In this document: piece after piece, positions 45,763-54,700 of the stretch
Layout of the letters: each line of letters opens with the position of its first letter
Position numbering within the stretch: position 1 is the first letter of the stretch
Source of the DNA: Gemmatimonadaceae bacterium
GTDB lineage: Bacteria; Gemmatimonadota; Gemmatimonadetes; Gemmatimonadales; Gemmatimonadaceae
Assembly (NCBI GenBank): GCA_025358925.1
Contig: JANYHT010000071.1
Coordinates: 1 to 64,000 of the forward strand
Direction of reading: 5' to 3'
Length of the DNA stretch: 64,000 nt
Made by a program: the position numbers and the translations under genes
Notes under the pieces: model-generated
Database searches by the model: none
Told to the model about the DNA's origin: nothing
Seen by the model: the letters and a program-made list of their open reading frames with translations, nothing else

Positions 45763-46691
45763 AACAATGGTGCGGACAATCCCGCAGCGTGTCGGAGAGC
45801 CGTCTCCGGCATGCCGAACATACGATCCGCTTCCAATGCGGCCCGTACATCACCACCTTGTCGACGCGCAAGTCGTCGCACCTTTTTTGCGGACCGCAAA
45901 GGCTCGTCACCCGACGGATCGTAAAGAAACGCCTCGCTGCGTTCCCAGAGATTCAGCAAATCAATGATGTAGTCGAAGGAGCGCGTGAGATACCGCCCCA
46001 CGTCCGCATCGCTTAAGTCCCAGCGACTGTTTTCCGAGACAAGTTGAAAAATACGTTGCCACGAATCGGTATCGGTGACGTACACCATGCCACGAAAGAT
46101 TCGACGATTGGTCGGCGTGCCGAATATTGTTGGACTTAAAATCCGATCCAAGTGCTGATCGGAATTGCCGTGATCGAGAAATAGTAATTCTCGCGCGCGA
46201 CGCGGCCATGGATCGCCGAGGTGTGTGTCCACGCGACTCTCCCAATAACTGTGACCCACGGCCGTGGTGCTGGACGTAACGGCGAGTTGACGAGGTACGT
46301 AAAAATTATGAGCGACCACGTCCGCCGCGAGATGGGCCATGTATCCCAGAGCAAACGCGCGGAGTGCAGAATCTTCGGCTTGATCGTGTATCTCTAAGCC
46401 GATGTGCCACGAATGACAGTGTCGCCCTACATCGGCATACTTTTTCGCAATGCTCGTATCGGCCGCGATCGACCCGTACAAAAAGTCAGACGGGAAAGCT
46501 GCGAGTAACTCCGCAATCGCCCCCGGAACAAGCGCTAGATTTCGGAGGACTGCGTCGCCAAGAAAGACGTGTGTACCCGGCGTCCACGCGAACAGCGGTG
46601 CAGGCGCAATCATCGACGCAATCACGATCACGGCCGCCGCCGCTACCCATGGCGGCCACTGCGGACCGTTACGCAGACTCCGACCCGTCAC
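45735..46691 (-). CDS. Zinc-dependent phospholipase C-like exported protein
   Basis: A 318-residue product from GTG 46691, chosen because it gives a clean signal peptide (WVAAAAVIVIASMIAPAPLFA) with mature N-terminus WTPGTHVF. As in Bacillus phospholipase C, an N-terminal Trp and a series of His/Asp residues (GTH, HCHSWH, YMAHLAADVVAHNFY) would bind zinc. The C-terminal third is Arg-rich. It overlaps the DUF948-like gene upstream by 23 bp and gatB at its 3' end. Substrate unknown. Confidence 0.82.
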   Translation of the reverse strand: MTGRSLRNGPQWPPWVAAAAVIVIASMIAPAPLFAWTPGTHVFLGDAVLRNLALVPGAIAELLAAFPSDFLYGSIAADTSIAKKYADVGRHCHSWHIGLEIHDQAEDSALRAFALGYMAHLAADVVAHNFYVPRQLAVTSSTTAVGHSYWESRVDTHLGDPWPRRARELLFLDHGNSDQHLDRILSPTIFGTPTNRRIFRGMVYVTDTDSWQRIFQLVSENSRWDLSDADVGRYLTRSFDYIIDLLNLWERSEAFLYDPSGDEPLRSAKKVRRLARRQGGDVRAALEADRMFGMPETALRHAAGLSAPLFQPVRVAKS

Positions 46692-47280
46692 GCGACGCGC
46701 CTCGAGCGCGCACAGCGGGTTTTTCCTGATGTTCTCGCACGACCGACGACCTCCGGTTGCTGCGCGACCGCTTCCCAAAAACAGCACCGAATGCACGCGC
46801 GCCCATGTTCGCCCCGCGCAGAGCAGAGACGGCCGAGATCGCGACGTCTTCCAGTTCCGCCTGAAGCACGTCAAGTACGGCGTTCACCTCGTCTACACGC
46901 TGCGCCGTTGTATCCGCAGCATCGTACAACCGATCACCAATTTCTTCCGCAGCACTCGTAACCCGTTCGATGTCGCGTCGCACGCGGGTCACCACCGCTC
47001 GGGCGTCGCCCACGACGCGATTCGCGTTCTCAATCAAGGGACGCGTCTCGTTAGACAGGCGCTCCACGGCCTCGTTGAGTCTCGAGACGCCTAGTCGGAC
47101 GGTATTGAGTAACAGCACGAGGGTGACGAGCACCGCAACGCCAAGCAGAAGAACGACGATCTGCAAAACACCACTAGTCCACTCAAACAGGCCACGCATC
47201 GGCAGAACGCGCGCGATAACCGTATCTGGGTGAGTGACCGCTTGGAGCACCTGCGCTGAAAGTGCGAAAGCCAGAGACAT
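46669..47280 (-). CDS. DUF948-like membrane-anchored coiled-coil protein
   Basis: A 203-residue protein from ATG 47280. One transmembrane helix (LQIVVLLLGVAVLVTLVLLLN, ~38-58) is followed by a long amphipathic region (VSRLNEAVERLSNETRPLIENANRV) like DUF948 general-stress proteins, and an Arg-rich tail. A longer frame begins at TTG 47316, but that TTG is part of a predicted -35 hexamer, so ATG 47280, 7 bases after the -10, is preferred and the mRNA would be leaderless. It is divergent from murA. Confidence 0.78.
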   Translation of the reverse strand: MSLAFALSAQVLQAVTHPDTVIARVLPMRGLFEWTSGVLQIVVLLLGVAVLVTLVLLLNTVRLGVSRLNEAVERLSNETRPLIENANRVVGDARAVVTRVRRDIERVTSAAEEIGDRLYDAADTTAQRVDEVNAVLDVLQAELEDVAISAVSALRGANMGARAFGAVFGKRSRSNRRSSVVREHQEKPAVRARGASRDGSESA

Positions 47281-47287
47281 TCTTTGT

Positions 47288-47316
47288 GATCTAAGGGGTG
47301 CTGAGAAGGTGGTCAA
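47288..47316 (-). promoter_or_regulatory. Predicted leaderless promoter of the DUF948-like gene
   Basis: On the minus strand TTGACC (47316-47311) and TAGATC (47293-47288) are 17 bp apart, and only 7 bases follow before ATG 47280. Transcription would start at or within one base of the start codon. Confidence 0.5.
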
Positions 47317-47401
47317 GCAAATGTGCGCTTGACGCTGTGGTTTCGTGTCGGTGATCCTTCAGGAAGGCTGCACCTTCAGGTCCGCGTTCAACCCCATCCG
47401 C

Positions 47402-48697
47402 ATGTCTGCTGTCCAGTTCGTCGTAGAAGGGGGCCAACGCCTCGGTGGAAGCATCCGACCCGCCGGAAACAAAAACGCCGCGCTGCCGATTGTTGCCGCC
47501 GCGCTTATCACCGATCAGCCGGTGATGCTGGAAAACGTGCCACGCATCCGGGATATCGAAACGCTAGTCGAGCTCATTCGCACAACCGGGGCCGAGTGCG
47601 AGTGGACGGGTCCGAATGCACTGCGCATACATGCGCGCGAGATTCGTGCCGCAAATCTCGACCCAACGATGTGCGCCCGCATTCGCGCGTCGATTTTGCT
47701 GGCGGCACCACTCCTCGCGCGTTGCGGTGAAGTCACCCTCTCGCCGCCCGGCGGCGATGTCATCGGCCGCCGCCGCTTAGACACGCACTTCCACGTGCTT
47801 GGCGCGCTCGGCGCCGAATATGAGCTGGGCGAGCGTTTTCGTTTCGCGACGCGAGGGCTCGTCGGCGCTGATGTCTTTCTCGACGAACCGAGCGTTACCG
47901 CGACGGAAAATGCACTCGTTGCGGCCGTCGCAGCGAAGGGCACGACGATTCTTCGTAACGCGGCGAGCGAGCCGCACGTACAAGATCTTGCGCATTTCCT
48001 CATCGCCCTCGGCGCTCACATTGAAGGCATCGGCTCCAATGTCTACACCGTGCACGGTGGACGTCCATTGCACGGCGCCACGCATACCATTGGACCGGAT
48101 CACATTGAAGTCGGCTCGTTCATCGGCTTGGCTGCCGTGACGCGATCGGAAGTGCGTATTGAACGTGCCGGCGTGCAACAGCTGCGCAGCACGCTTATGG
48201 GGTTCGCACGTCTCGGTATCGAATGCGAGATCGATGGCGATGACCTCATTGTTCCTGCCGAACAAACGCGGCGTATTCAAAGTGATCTCGGGGGCCATGT
48301 GCCGAAGCTGGAGGACCAACCTTGGCCGGCGTTTCCCGCCGATCTCATGTCGATCGCGATCGTCACGGCGACACAATGCGAGGGCATGATTCTCATGCAT
48401 GAAAAGATGTTTGAATCACGTATGTTCTTCGTGGACAAACTGGTCGCGATGGGTGCGCGTATTGTATTGTGCGATCCACATCGCGCGATTGTCTCGGGTC
48501 CAACGCGTTTGCGCGGTACCAAAGTCGAATCGCCGGATATCCGCGCGGGCATGGCCATGCTACTCGCCGCACTTTGCGCGGACGGAACCAGTACCATCAA
48601 CAACGCACAGCAAATCGAGCGGGGGTACGAACGTGTGGAAGAACGACTTGGCGCACTTGGGGCGCGTATTCGTCGCGTTGAGCTGAGCGCCCGTTGA
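47402..48697 (+). CDS. murA: UDP-N-acetylglucosamine 1-carboxyvinyltransferase (MurA, Cys-to-Asp form)
   Basis: A 431-residue enzyme from ATG 47402 that transfers enolpyruvate from PEP to UDP-GlcNAc, the first committed step of peptidoglycan synthesis. GGSIRPAGNKNAALP (substrate site Lys-Asn), DIRAGMAMLLAAL and the C-terminal IERGYERVEERL are present. The catalytic loop reads SPPGGDVIGRRRLD: Asp119 (codon 47756-47758) stands where E. coli MurA has Cys115. Enzymes with Asp here, as in mycobacteria and chlamydiae, remain active but resist fosfomycin. No second murA is in the window. An in-frame GTG or ATG upstream would add ~19 unconserved residues. Confidence 0.95.
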   Translation: MSAVQFVVEGGQRLGGSIRPAGNKNAALPIVAAALITDQPVMLENVPRIRDIETLVELIRTTGAECEWTGPNALRIHAREIRAANLDPTMCARIRASILLAAPLLARCGEVTLSPPGGDVIGRRRLDTHFHVLGALGAEYELGERFRFATRGLVGADVFLDEPSVTATENALVAAVAAKGTTILRNAASEPHVQDLAHFLIALGAHIEGIGSNVYTVHGGRPLHGATHTIGPDHIEVGSFIGLAAVTRSEVRIERAGVQQLRSTLMGFARLGIECEIDGDDLIVPAEQTRRIQSDLGGHVPKLEDQPWPAFPADLMSIAIVTATQCEGMILMHEKMFESRMFFVDKLVAMGARIVLCDPHRAIVSGPTRLRGTKVESPDIRAGMAMLLAALCADGTSTINNAQQIERGYERVEERLGALGARIRRVELSAR

Positions 48698-48710
48698 ACG
48701 CGGTGCAACC

Positions 48711-49439
48711 GTGGTGATCAACGTCGACGCCGCGTTGCCGCACGCGGACCACGTGACGGCATTTCCTGCTGGCATTTTCGCGTTCACGACCAAGCGGAGC
48801 GCAGGCTCATTCGGTTTTGGCTCGTCAGAAACCGTGGCGACAGTCTGGGATCGATGGTCGACTTTGCAGGACGGACTATCCGCGCTCGGCGTTTCGCGGT
48901 TGGCATCCGCAACGCAGGTGCACGGTGCTGTCGTTGAACAGCACCAAGCAGGGTGGCATGGGTGGCTGCGCATGCGCGGCGTTGACGGTCACGTAACCAA
49001 CGTGCCGGGAACCGCACTCGTCATCACGGTCGCCGACTGCACCCCGATCTTCATCGCACATCCTGCTGGTGCAGTCGCTGCATTACACGCGGGTTGGCGC
49101 GGAACCGCCGCGCGCATTTTGGATGTCGGACTCGATCTGCTCGAATCGATAGGGTATCCTGCCGATGAATGCGCCATTCACCTCGGGCCGGCAATTTGTG
49201 CGTCATGCTATGAAGTGGGACCCGAGGTGCTGACGGCCGTTTTCGGACAATCGCATACGTCGCACGGTCAGCTTGACGTACGCGCGGTTCTCACGGAACA
49301 CGCTCACAAACGTCGCCTTGCATCCGTCGCCTCGTCCACGTGGTGCACGCGGTGCGACCGTGATCACTTCTTCAGTCATCGCGCCGGTGACGACGGACGA
49401 CAACTTGGCGTTATTGTGTTACCGGGTGAGTCATCTTGA
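48711..49439 (+). CDS. pgeF: Peptidoglycan editing factor / multicopper-like PgeF (YfiH)
   Basis: The 242-residue protein has the YfiH signature: ATQVHGAVV, ALVITVADCTPIFI, AALHAGWRGTAARI and LGPAICASCYEVGPEV, which provide the His-Cys-His zinc site. Family members hydrolyse misplaced residues on peptidoglycan precursors or act as purine-nucleoside enzymes; linkage to murA suits the cell-wall role. The start is GTG 48711 (GTG 48714 is possible). It ends inside the predicted rimP promoter. Confidence 0.9.
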   Translation: MVINVDAALPHADHVTAFPAGIFAFTTKRSAGSFGFGSSETVATVWDRWSTLQDGLSALGVSRLASATQVHGAVVEQHQAGWHGWLRMRGVDGHVTNVPGTALVITVADCTPIFIAHPAGAVAALHAGWRGTAARILDVGLDLLESIGYPADECAIHLGPAICASCYEVGPEVLTAVFGQSHTSHGQLDVRAVLTEHAHKRRLASVASSTWCTRCDRDHFFSHRAGDDGRQLGVIVLPGESS

Positions 49440-49464
49440 CCTTCTTCGGCACGGTCCCTAAGTT
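49436..49464 (+). promoter_or_regulatory. Predicted promoter of the rimP-nusA-infB operon
   Basis: TTGACC (49436-49441) and TAAGTT (49459-49464) are spaced by 17 bp and overlap the pgeF stop codon. Transcription would begin near 49471, giving a leader of about 107 bases. Confidence 0.55.
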
Positions 49465-49512
49465 CACAATCTGATCAGCAATTGCTACTTGGCGTCGCCC
49501 GCGTGGCGATGG

Positions 49513-49541
49513 AAGTGTGGGGATGGTCCCCACACTTTTTT
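49513..49541 (+). terminator. Intrinsic terminator in the presumed rimP leader
   Basis: AAGTGTGGGG (49513-49522) pairs perfectly with CCCCACACTT (49528-49537) around loop ATGGT and is followed by TTTTG. A weaker hairpin, TCGCC/GGCGA (49495-49509), sits just upstream. It may simply end pgeF, or attenuate the rimP operon if the promoter at 49436 is used. Confidence 0.8.
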
Positions 49542-49577
49542 GTTCTAAGTTGGTTTTTCCGCAGGTGAGGTTTGCAC

Positions 49578-50045
49578 ATGCGCGAGACGGTGGAACCCAT
49601 TGTCGCGCAGGAGCTTGACTCGTTGGGGTTCGATTTAATCGAACTGCGTCGGGCTGGCTCAAAGTCACGACCGGTGCTTGAGATTCGCATCGATCGGCGC
49701 GACGGAAGTAAGGTAACGATCAACGACTGCGCCCGCGTCTCCCGTGCTGTTGAAGCGCGATTGGAAGCGGGCGCGTTGGTGACCGAGCAATACGTGTTAG
49801 AAGTTTCGTCGCCTGGAGCAGATCGACCGCTTCGGACGGCCAGCGATTGGCGCCGCTTCGTCGGTCGCCGAGCGACGGTGACGAGCGCGATGTTGGTGGG
49901 CGGTAAACAGGAAATCGAGATCCTCGCATTAGATGGCGAGGAAGGCGCAGAGGTTGCGAACGTGCGGGACGCGAAGGGTGTGGACCATTTGGTCCCGCTG
50001 TCGGCGATCACGCAGGCGCGGCTTGCGTTTCACTGGAAACGATAG
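49578..50045 (+). CDS. rimP: Ribosome maturation factor RimP
   Basis: A 155-residue protein from ATG 49578, preceded by AGGTGAGG. LDSLGFDLIELRRAGSKSRPVLEIRIDR, the VSRAVEARLE helix and VLEVSSPGADRPLRTASDWRRFVGR are the RimP core. It assists 30S subunit assembly. It opens the conserved rimP-nusA-infB-rbfA-truB-ribF operon. Confidence 0.94.
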   Translation: MRETVEPIVAQELDSLGFDLIELRRAGSKSRPVLEIRIDRRDGSKVTINDCARVSRAVEARLEAGALVTEQYVLEVSSPGADRPLRTASDWRRFVGRRATVTSAMLVGGKQEIEILALDGEEGAEVANVRDAKGVDHLVPLSAITQARLAFHWKR

Positions 50046-50055
50046 GGGATAGCGG

Positions 50056-51387
50056 ATGGTCGGATCGGCGGAGATTCTCGCAGCGTTCCGCGAACTGTCC
50101 AATTCGAAGCAGCTCGATCGAACGGAACTGCACGGTCTGCTGCAGGACGGCATTCATGCTGCCCTGATGAAAAAGCATGGCGCCAATGTGCAGGCCGAGG
50201 TCGAGATCGACGAGGAAAAGGGCGCCATCCGCATCGTGCTGCTCAAGACGGTGGTCGAGGAGGTGACCGACCCCTCGCGCGAAGCGCTGCTCGAAGAGGC
50301 ACGGTTCGTCGACCCCGAGTTCCAGATCGGCGATGTCATGGAAATTCCGGTCGACTTCGCGGAGTTTGGCCGGACGGCCGTGCAGGCCGCGAAGCAACGG
50401 ATCATTCAACGCGTGCGTGAAGGCGAACGCACCCGCATCAAGGACGAATTTGCTGATCGCGTTGGCGATCTCCTCTCGGGCGAAGTTCAGCAGATTGAGC
50501 GCGGCAAGCTCGTCGTCATGCTCAACAAATTTCGCGAGGCGGAAGCGATCATCCCGTATCGTGAACAGAACCATCGAGAGCACTACCATCAAGGTGAGCC
50601 AGTGCGCGCGGTGCTCAAGCGCGTCGAGGACACGCCCAAGGGTCCACGGCTTATCCTGAGTCGCGCCGACGCCTTGTTCGTGCAAGCGCTCTTCAAGCTT
50701 GAAGTGCCTGAAATCCAACAGGGGATCGTGGAGATTATGGCCGCCGCCCGTGAAGTGGGTAGCCGCACGAAAATCGCGGTCACATCTCGTGACGACGCAG
50801 TCGATCCCGTTGGCGCGTGCGTCGGACTGAAAGGTTCGCGCGTGCAGGCCGTCGTCAATGAACTCGGCGGTGAACGCATCGATATCGTTCCATGGTCCCC
50901 CGATCCGGAACGCTTCGCAAAGTTGGCATTGGCACCGGCACGTGTGGCGCGCGTGTTCAGCGATGCGCTCACGCGCACCATTCAGGCCGTTGTCGACGAA
51001 GATCAACTGTCGTTGGCCATTGGGCGCAACGGGCAAAACGTGCGCCTCGCGTCCGAGCTGACAGGATGGAAGATCGATCTGTATTCCAGTCGCGAGTGGT
51101 TGGAGAAGGGCGGGGAAGCGCCGCTTTTTGCCCCGCTGCCGGAAGAAGCGGATGTCGAAGTTGACGTCCCGCTCAACGAAATCGACGGTCTGGAAGTCTC
51201 CACCGTTGCAGTACTGGCTGAAGCCGGTTTTCGCACACTGAACGACATCCTCGACCTTGATCGCGACGATCTCTTGCGGCTGCCGGGTATTGCTCCGGAA
51301 GAGGCAGATCGCATCATGGCGATCATCGATGAGTTGACCACTGAAGTCGATGGAGATGGCGCAACGCCCGCAGGCGGAAATGCGTGA
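50056..51387 (+). CDS. nusA: Transcription termination/antitermination factor NusA
   Basis: A 443-residue protein. The N-terminal polymerase-binding domain, S1 domain (~135-200), and two KH domains (VGACVGLKGSRVQAVVNELGGERID, then SLAIGRNGQNVRLASELTGWKID) are in order. The C-terminal ~60 residues carry one helix-hairpin-helix repeat (LAEAGFRTLNDILDLDRDDLLRLPGI). It controls pausing, termination and rRNA antitermination; in E. coli it also regulates this operon. Confidence 0.96.
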   Translation: MVGSAEILAAFRELSNSKQLDRTELHGLLQDGIHAALMKKHGANVQAEVEIDEEKGAIRIVLLKTVVEEVTDPSREALLEEARFVDPEFQIGDVMEIPVDFAEFGRTAVQAAKQRIIQRVREGERTRIKDEFADRVGDLLSGEVQQIERGKLVVMLNKFREAEAIIPYREQNHREHYHQGEPVRAVLKRVEDTPKGPRLILSRADALFVQALFKLEVPEIQQGIVEIMAAAREVGSRTKIAVTSRDDAVDPVGACVGLKGSRVQAVVNELGGERIDIVPWSPDPERFAKLALAPARVARVFSDALTRTIQAVVDEDQLSLAIGRNGQNVRLASELTGWKIDLYSSREWLEKGGEAPLFAPLPEEADVEVDVPLNEIDGLEVSTVAVLAEAGFRTLNDILDLDRDDLLRLPGIAPEEADRIMAIIDELTTEVDGDGATPAGGNA

Positions 51388-51761
51388 TGGCGGAGGCGGT
51401 TTCTCCTGAGTTGGACGATGCTGTACGTCGGAAAGTGCTCGCGCTGGTGGGTTTAGGAGTGCGTGGTCGATTGGTGGTGGTCGGTGCGGAGCGGGTGCGC
51501 AACGAAGCGATGAAGGGCGCCGTGCAGTTAGCGATCGTGGCGACTGACGTTTCGCGACACTCGTTGGACAAGGTTGTGCCGGTACTTCGGGCGCGACACG
51601 TACAGGTGATAGAGTGGCCGAGTTCGGCCGAGCTGGGCGGTGCCGTTGGACGTGATACGACGGCAGCGGTCGGAATCGTAGATCAGGCGCTGGCGCGCGG
51701 TATCCGTGGCGCCGTAGCCGGGGCTGCCCCGGCGAGCGACGCGACGCGCGTTTCGCGGTAG
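51387..51761 (+). CDS. Ribosomal L7Ae-like protein (YlxQ-type)
   Basis: A 124-residue protein with the L7Ae fold pattern: KVLALVGLGVRGRLVVVGAERVRNEAMKG, then LAIVATDVSRHSLDKVVPVL and VGRDTTAAVGIVD. YlxQ-type proteins bind kink-turn RNA and commonly sit between nusA and infB. The usual companion YlxR (DUF448) is missing here. ATG 51387 shares a base with the nusA stop; GTG 51384 is also possible. Confidence 0.82.
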   Translation: MAEAVSPELDDAVRRKVLALVGLGVRGRLVVVGAERVRNEAMKGAVQLAIVATDVSRHSLDKVVPVLRARHVQVIEWPSSAELGGAVGRDTTAAVGIVDQALARGIRGAVAGAAPASDATRVSR

Positions 51762-51770
51762 GAGGATGGG

Positions 51771-54700
51771 TTGAGCAAGCTTCGTGTGCATGACTTGGCA
51801 GGTGAGTTCGGCATCTCCGCAGACGAGGTGATCGCACTGCTTCGCCAAATGGATGTTCCTGTGCGCAGCCATCTGTCGCTGCTCACAGATGACCAGGTGT
51901 CTCGTATTCGCGCTCGTTGGGAGCGTGAAAAGCGCGTGCGCGCCGAAAAGGCGCTGCCGGCGCCGATCGCTCCGCGTCGCCGTCGGACCGGCACGGCCGC
52001 GCCCGAAGTGGCGCCTTCCGTGGCTGAGCCGGAGGTTGCCGGCTCCGTGGTGCGACGTCGGCGCAAGACTGAGAGCGATTTAGCAACTGACGACGTCGTC
52101 GCCGCCGAACCAGAGCAGATCGAAACGTCACGAGAGCCCCTCGCCGTTGCGATCGCCGCTGCCGCCGTCGTCGAGCTCGAGACGCGTGCGCCAACAATCG
52201 CCGCCCGCGAAATCGAAGTCGTAGAGCCGACAGTGACCGTGACACCACCTGCGGCCGTTGCGACCATTGCGCCTGTCGTCAGCGCCCCCGCTGCACCTAC
52301 GCGAATGGAACCACGACCGCACGTACCGCGTGAAGCAGAGCGTGCGTCGGGCGTGCGTCGAGAGCTCGCAGCGCCCGTGGCTGCTCCAGCGACGGCAACC
52401 GCACCCGCAGCAACCAACGGCGTGTCTGTGCCGCCGGTGCACGACGCACCGGCAGTCTCGGAACCAGCCGTGCCTCAAGCGGTCGTTGCTGAGACCATTG
52501 CTCCGCTCGTCGTAGCGTCAGCGCCGGTAGTGCTTGTACCGCCAACACCAGCCCCAGCGCCCGCGTTCGGGCCGACCGTTGTAACGTTGTCGCCTGACCG
52601 TCCGCGTCCGCGTCCGGTCGTGCCAGGTGCGCCTCGTCCGCGGCAAGGTGGCGGAACGCCGAACTTCGGTTCCGCACGACCAATCGCCTCCGCGGCTCCA
52701 GGCGGTGGACTCGGTCAAGGACAACGTCGCGATGATCGCCGTCCGCCGGTGCAAGGACAGGGTACCGGACAGGGCGCGTCGCCGCCGCAGGGTGCGTCCG
52801 TTGGTGGCGGTATGCCGACCGGCGCGCAAAGCCCTCGTCGGGGAAAGAAGGGTAAGCGCGGAGCAGTGGATCAAGAGGCCGTGACCGCAAACATCTCGAA
52901 GACGATGACGGCCATGCGAGGTGCACCATCTCGTCGTGGCGGTGGTCGACGCTTTGGTGCGGAAATGCGCGCGGAGGCTGAGGAGCAGCGCGTAGCGGCG
53001 GCGGAGCGTGAGCGGAAGACGGTTCGCGTCAACGAATTCATCACCGTCTCGGAACTCGCGCAAATTCTCGGCGTCTCGGCAACGCAAATCGTCGGCTTCG
53101 CATTCAAGACGCTTGGGTTGATGGTCACGATTAATCAGCGACTCGATTTCGACCAGATCGAATTGATCGCTGGCGAATTTGGATTCCAAGCGGTGAAGGA
53201 GTCCGACTATGCAGCGGATCTGACAAGCGAAACAAAAGAAGTGGATGCGCCTGAAGATTTGCGACCGCGTCCTCCCGTCGTGACAATCATGGGTCACGTC
53301 GATCACGGTAAGACGTCGTTGTTGGATTATATCCGAAAGGCTAACGTGGTCGCGGGCGAAGCAGGTGGCATCACGCAGCACATCGGCGCGTATCACGTAC
53401 AAGTCGCTAACGGAAAGTCGATCACGTTCCTCGATACGCCGGGCCACGAAGCGTTCACGGCCATGCGTGCGCGCGGCGCGCAGGTGACGGATATCGTTGT
53501 CTTAGTCATTGCGGCAGATGACCAAGTTATGCCGCAAACCGTCGAAGCAATTTCGCACGCCAAGAGTGCCGGCGTGCCGATGATTGTCGCGATCAATAAG
53601 GTCGACCTCCCCACGGCGAACGTCGCCAAGGTGAAGCAGGACTTGCTGCAGCACGAAGTCGTGCTTGAAGAATTTGGTGGTACCACCCTCATGTCGGAAA
53701 TTTCCGCCAAGAAGGGAACGGGCGTTGCTGAATTGCTCGATCAGATTTTGCTACAGGCAGACATTCTCGAACTGAAAGCCAATCCATCGCGGCGCGCGGT
53801 GGGCTCGGTTATCGAAGCCCAGCTCGATCAGGGCAAGGGGCCGGTTGCCACGGTACTCGTACAGAACGGCACGCTTAAAGTCGGCGATGATTACATCTGC
53901 GGGATTTACTCTGGTCGCGTTCGCGCGTTGCTGGACGAACGCGGTAAGCCGGTGAAGTCTGCGGGGCCAGCAATTCCGGTACAAATTCTTGGCCTCACCG
54001 GCGTACCGATGGCGGGCGATCAGATGCTCGTCGTCGAAGACGCCACCGCTGCACGCGAAATTGCGCAACGTCGCGAACGGCTTGATCGTGAAGCCAAGAG
54101 TCGCCGCACGACGCGTGGTGTTGTTTCCTTGGAAGATTTTATGTCGCAAGCCTCAGCGGGTCAGCGACGGCAGTTGCGGTTGGTCATCAAAGCCGACCAG
54201 GGTGGACCAGCGGAAGCCTTGGCCGACGCACTTGGACAGCTCTCCAACCCGGAAGTCTCTGTCGACATCTTGCATCGTGGTGTTGGCGCGATCGCCGAAA
54301 CGGACATTTTGCTCGCGAAGGCATCGGGCGCCATCATCATTGGCTTCCATGTCCGTCCGGACAACAACGCACGTGCGGCGGCCGAGCGCGAAGGCGTCGA
54401 AATTAAGCTGTACCGCATCATCTACGAGGCCGTCGCCGATGTGAAGGCCGCGCTTGAAGGCATGCTGCGCCCAGAAAAACGTGAAGTGGTGTACGGCGAA
54501 GCCGCTGTGCGCGAGACCTTCAAGGTGGCACGCGTCGGTGTCATCGCCGGTTGCTCTGTACGTAGTGGTGTCATCAACCGGAAAGGTCGCATTCGCGTCA
54601 TTCGCGACGGCGTGGAGGTGTATGACGGAGCAATCGCGTCACTCCGCCGCTTCAAGGACGATGTGAACGAAGTCAAGGATGGCTTCGAGTGCGGTATCGG

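Noticed and set aside
50008-51837. 609-codon frame antisense to nusA and the L7Ae-like gene
   Set aside because: Long only because sense-strand codon bias removes antisense stops; repeated runs of His/Arg/Asp are typical shadow composition.
52500-52860. Pro/Gly/Ala-rich repeats within infB as a possible repeat element
   Set aside because: The reading frame is continuous and such disordered linkers are normal in IF-2 of high-G+C bacteria.
52518-53447. 309-codon frame antisense to infB
   Set aside because: Shadow of the repetitive Pro/Ala/Arg-rich linker and G domain of infB.
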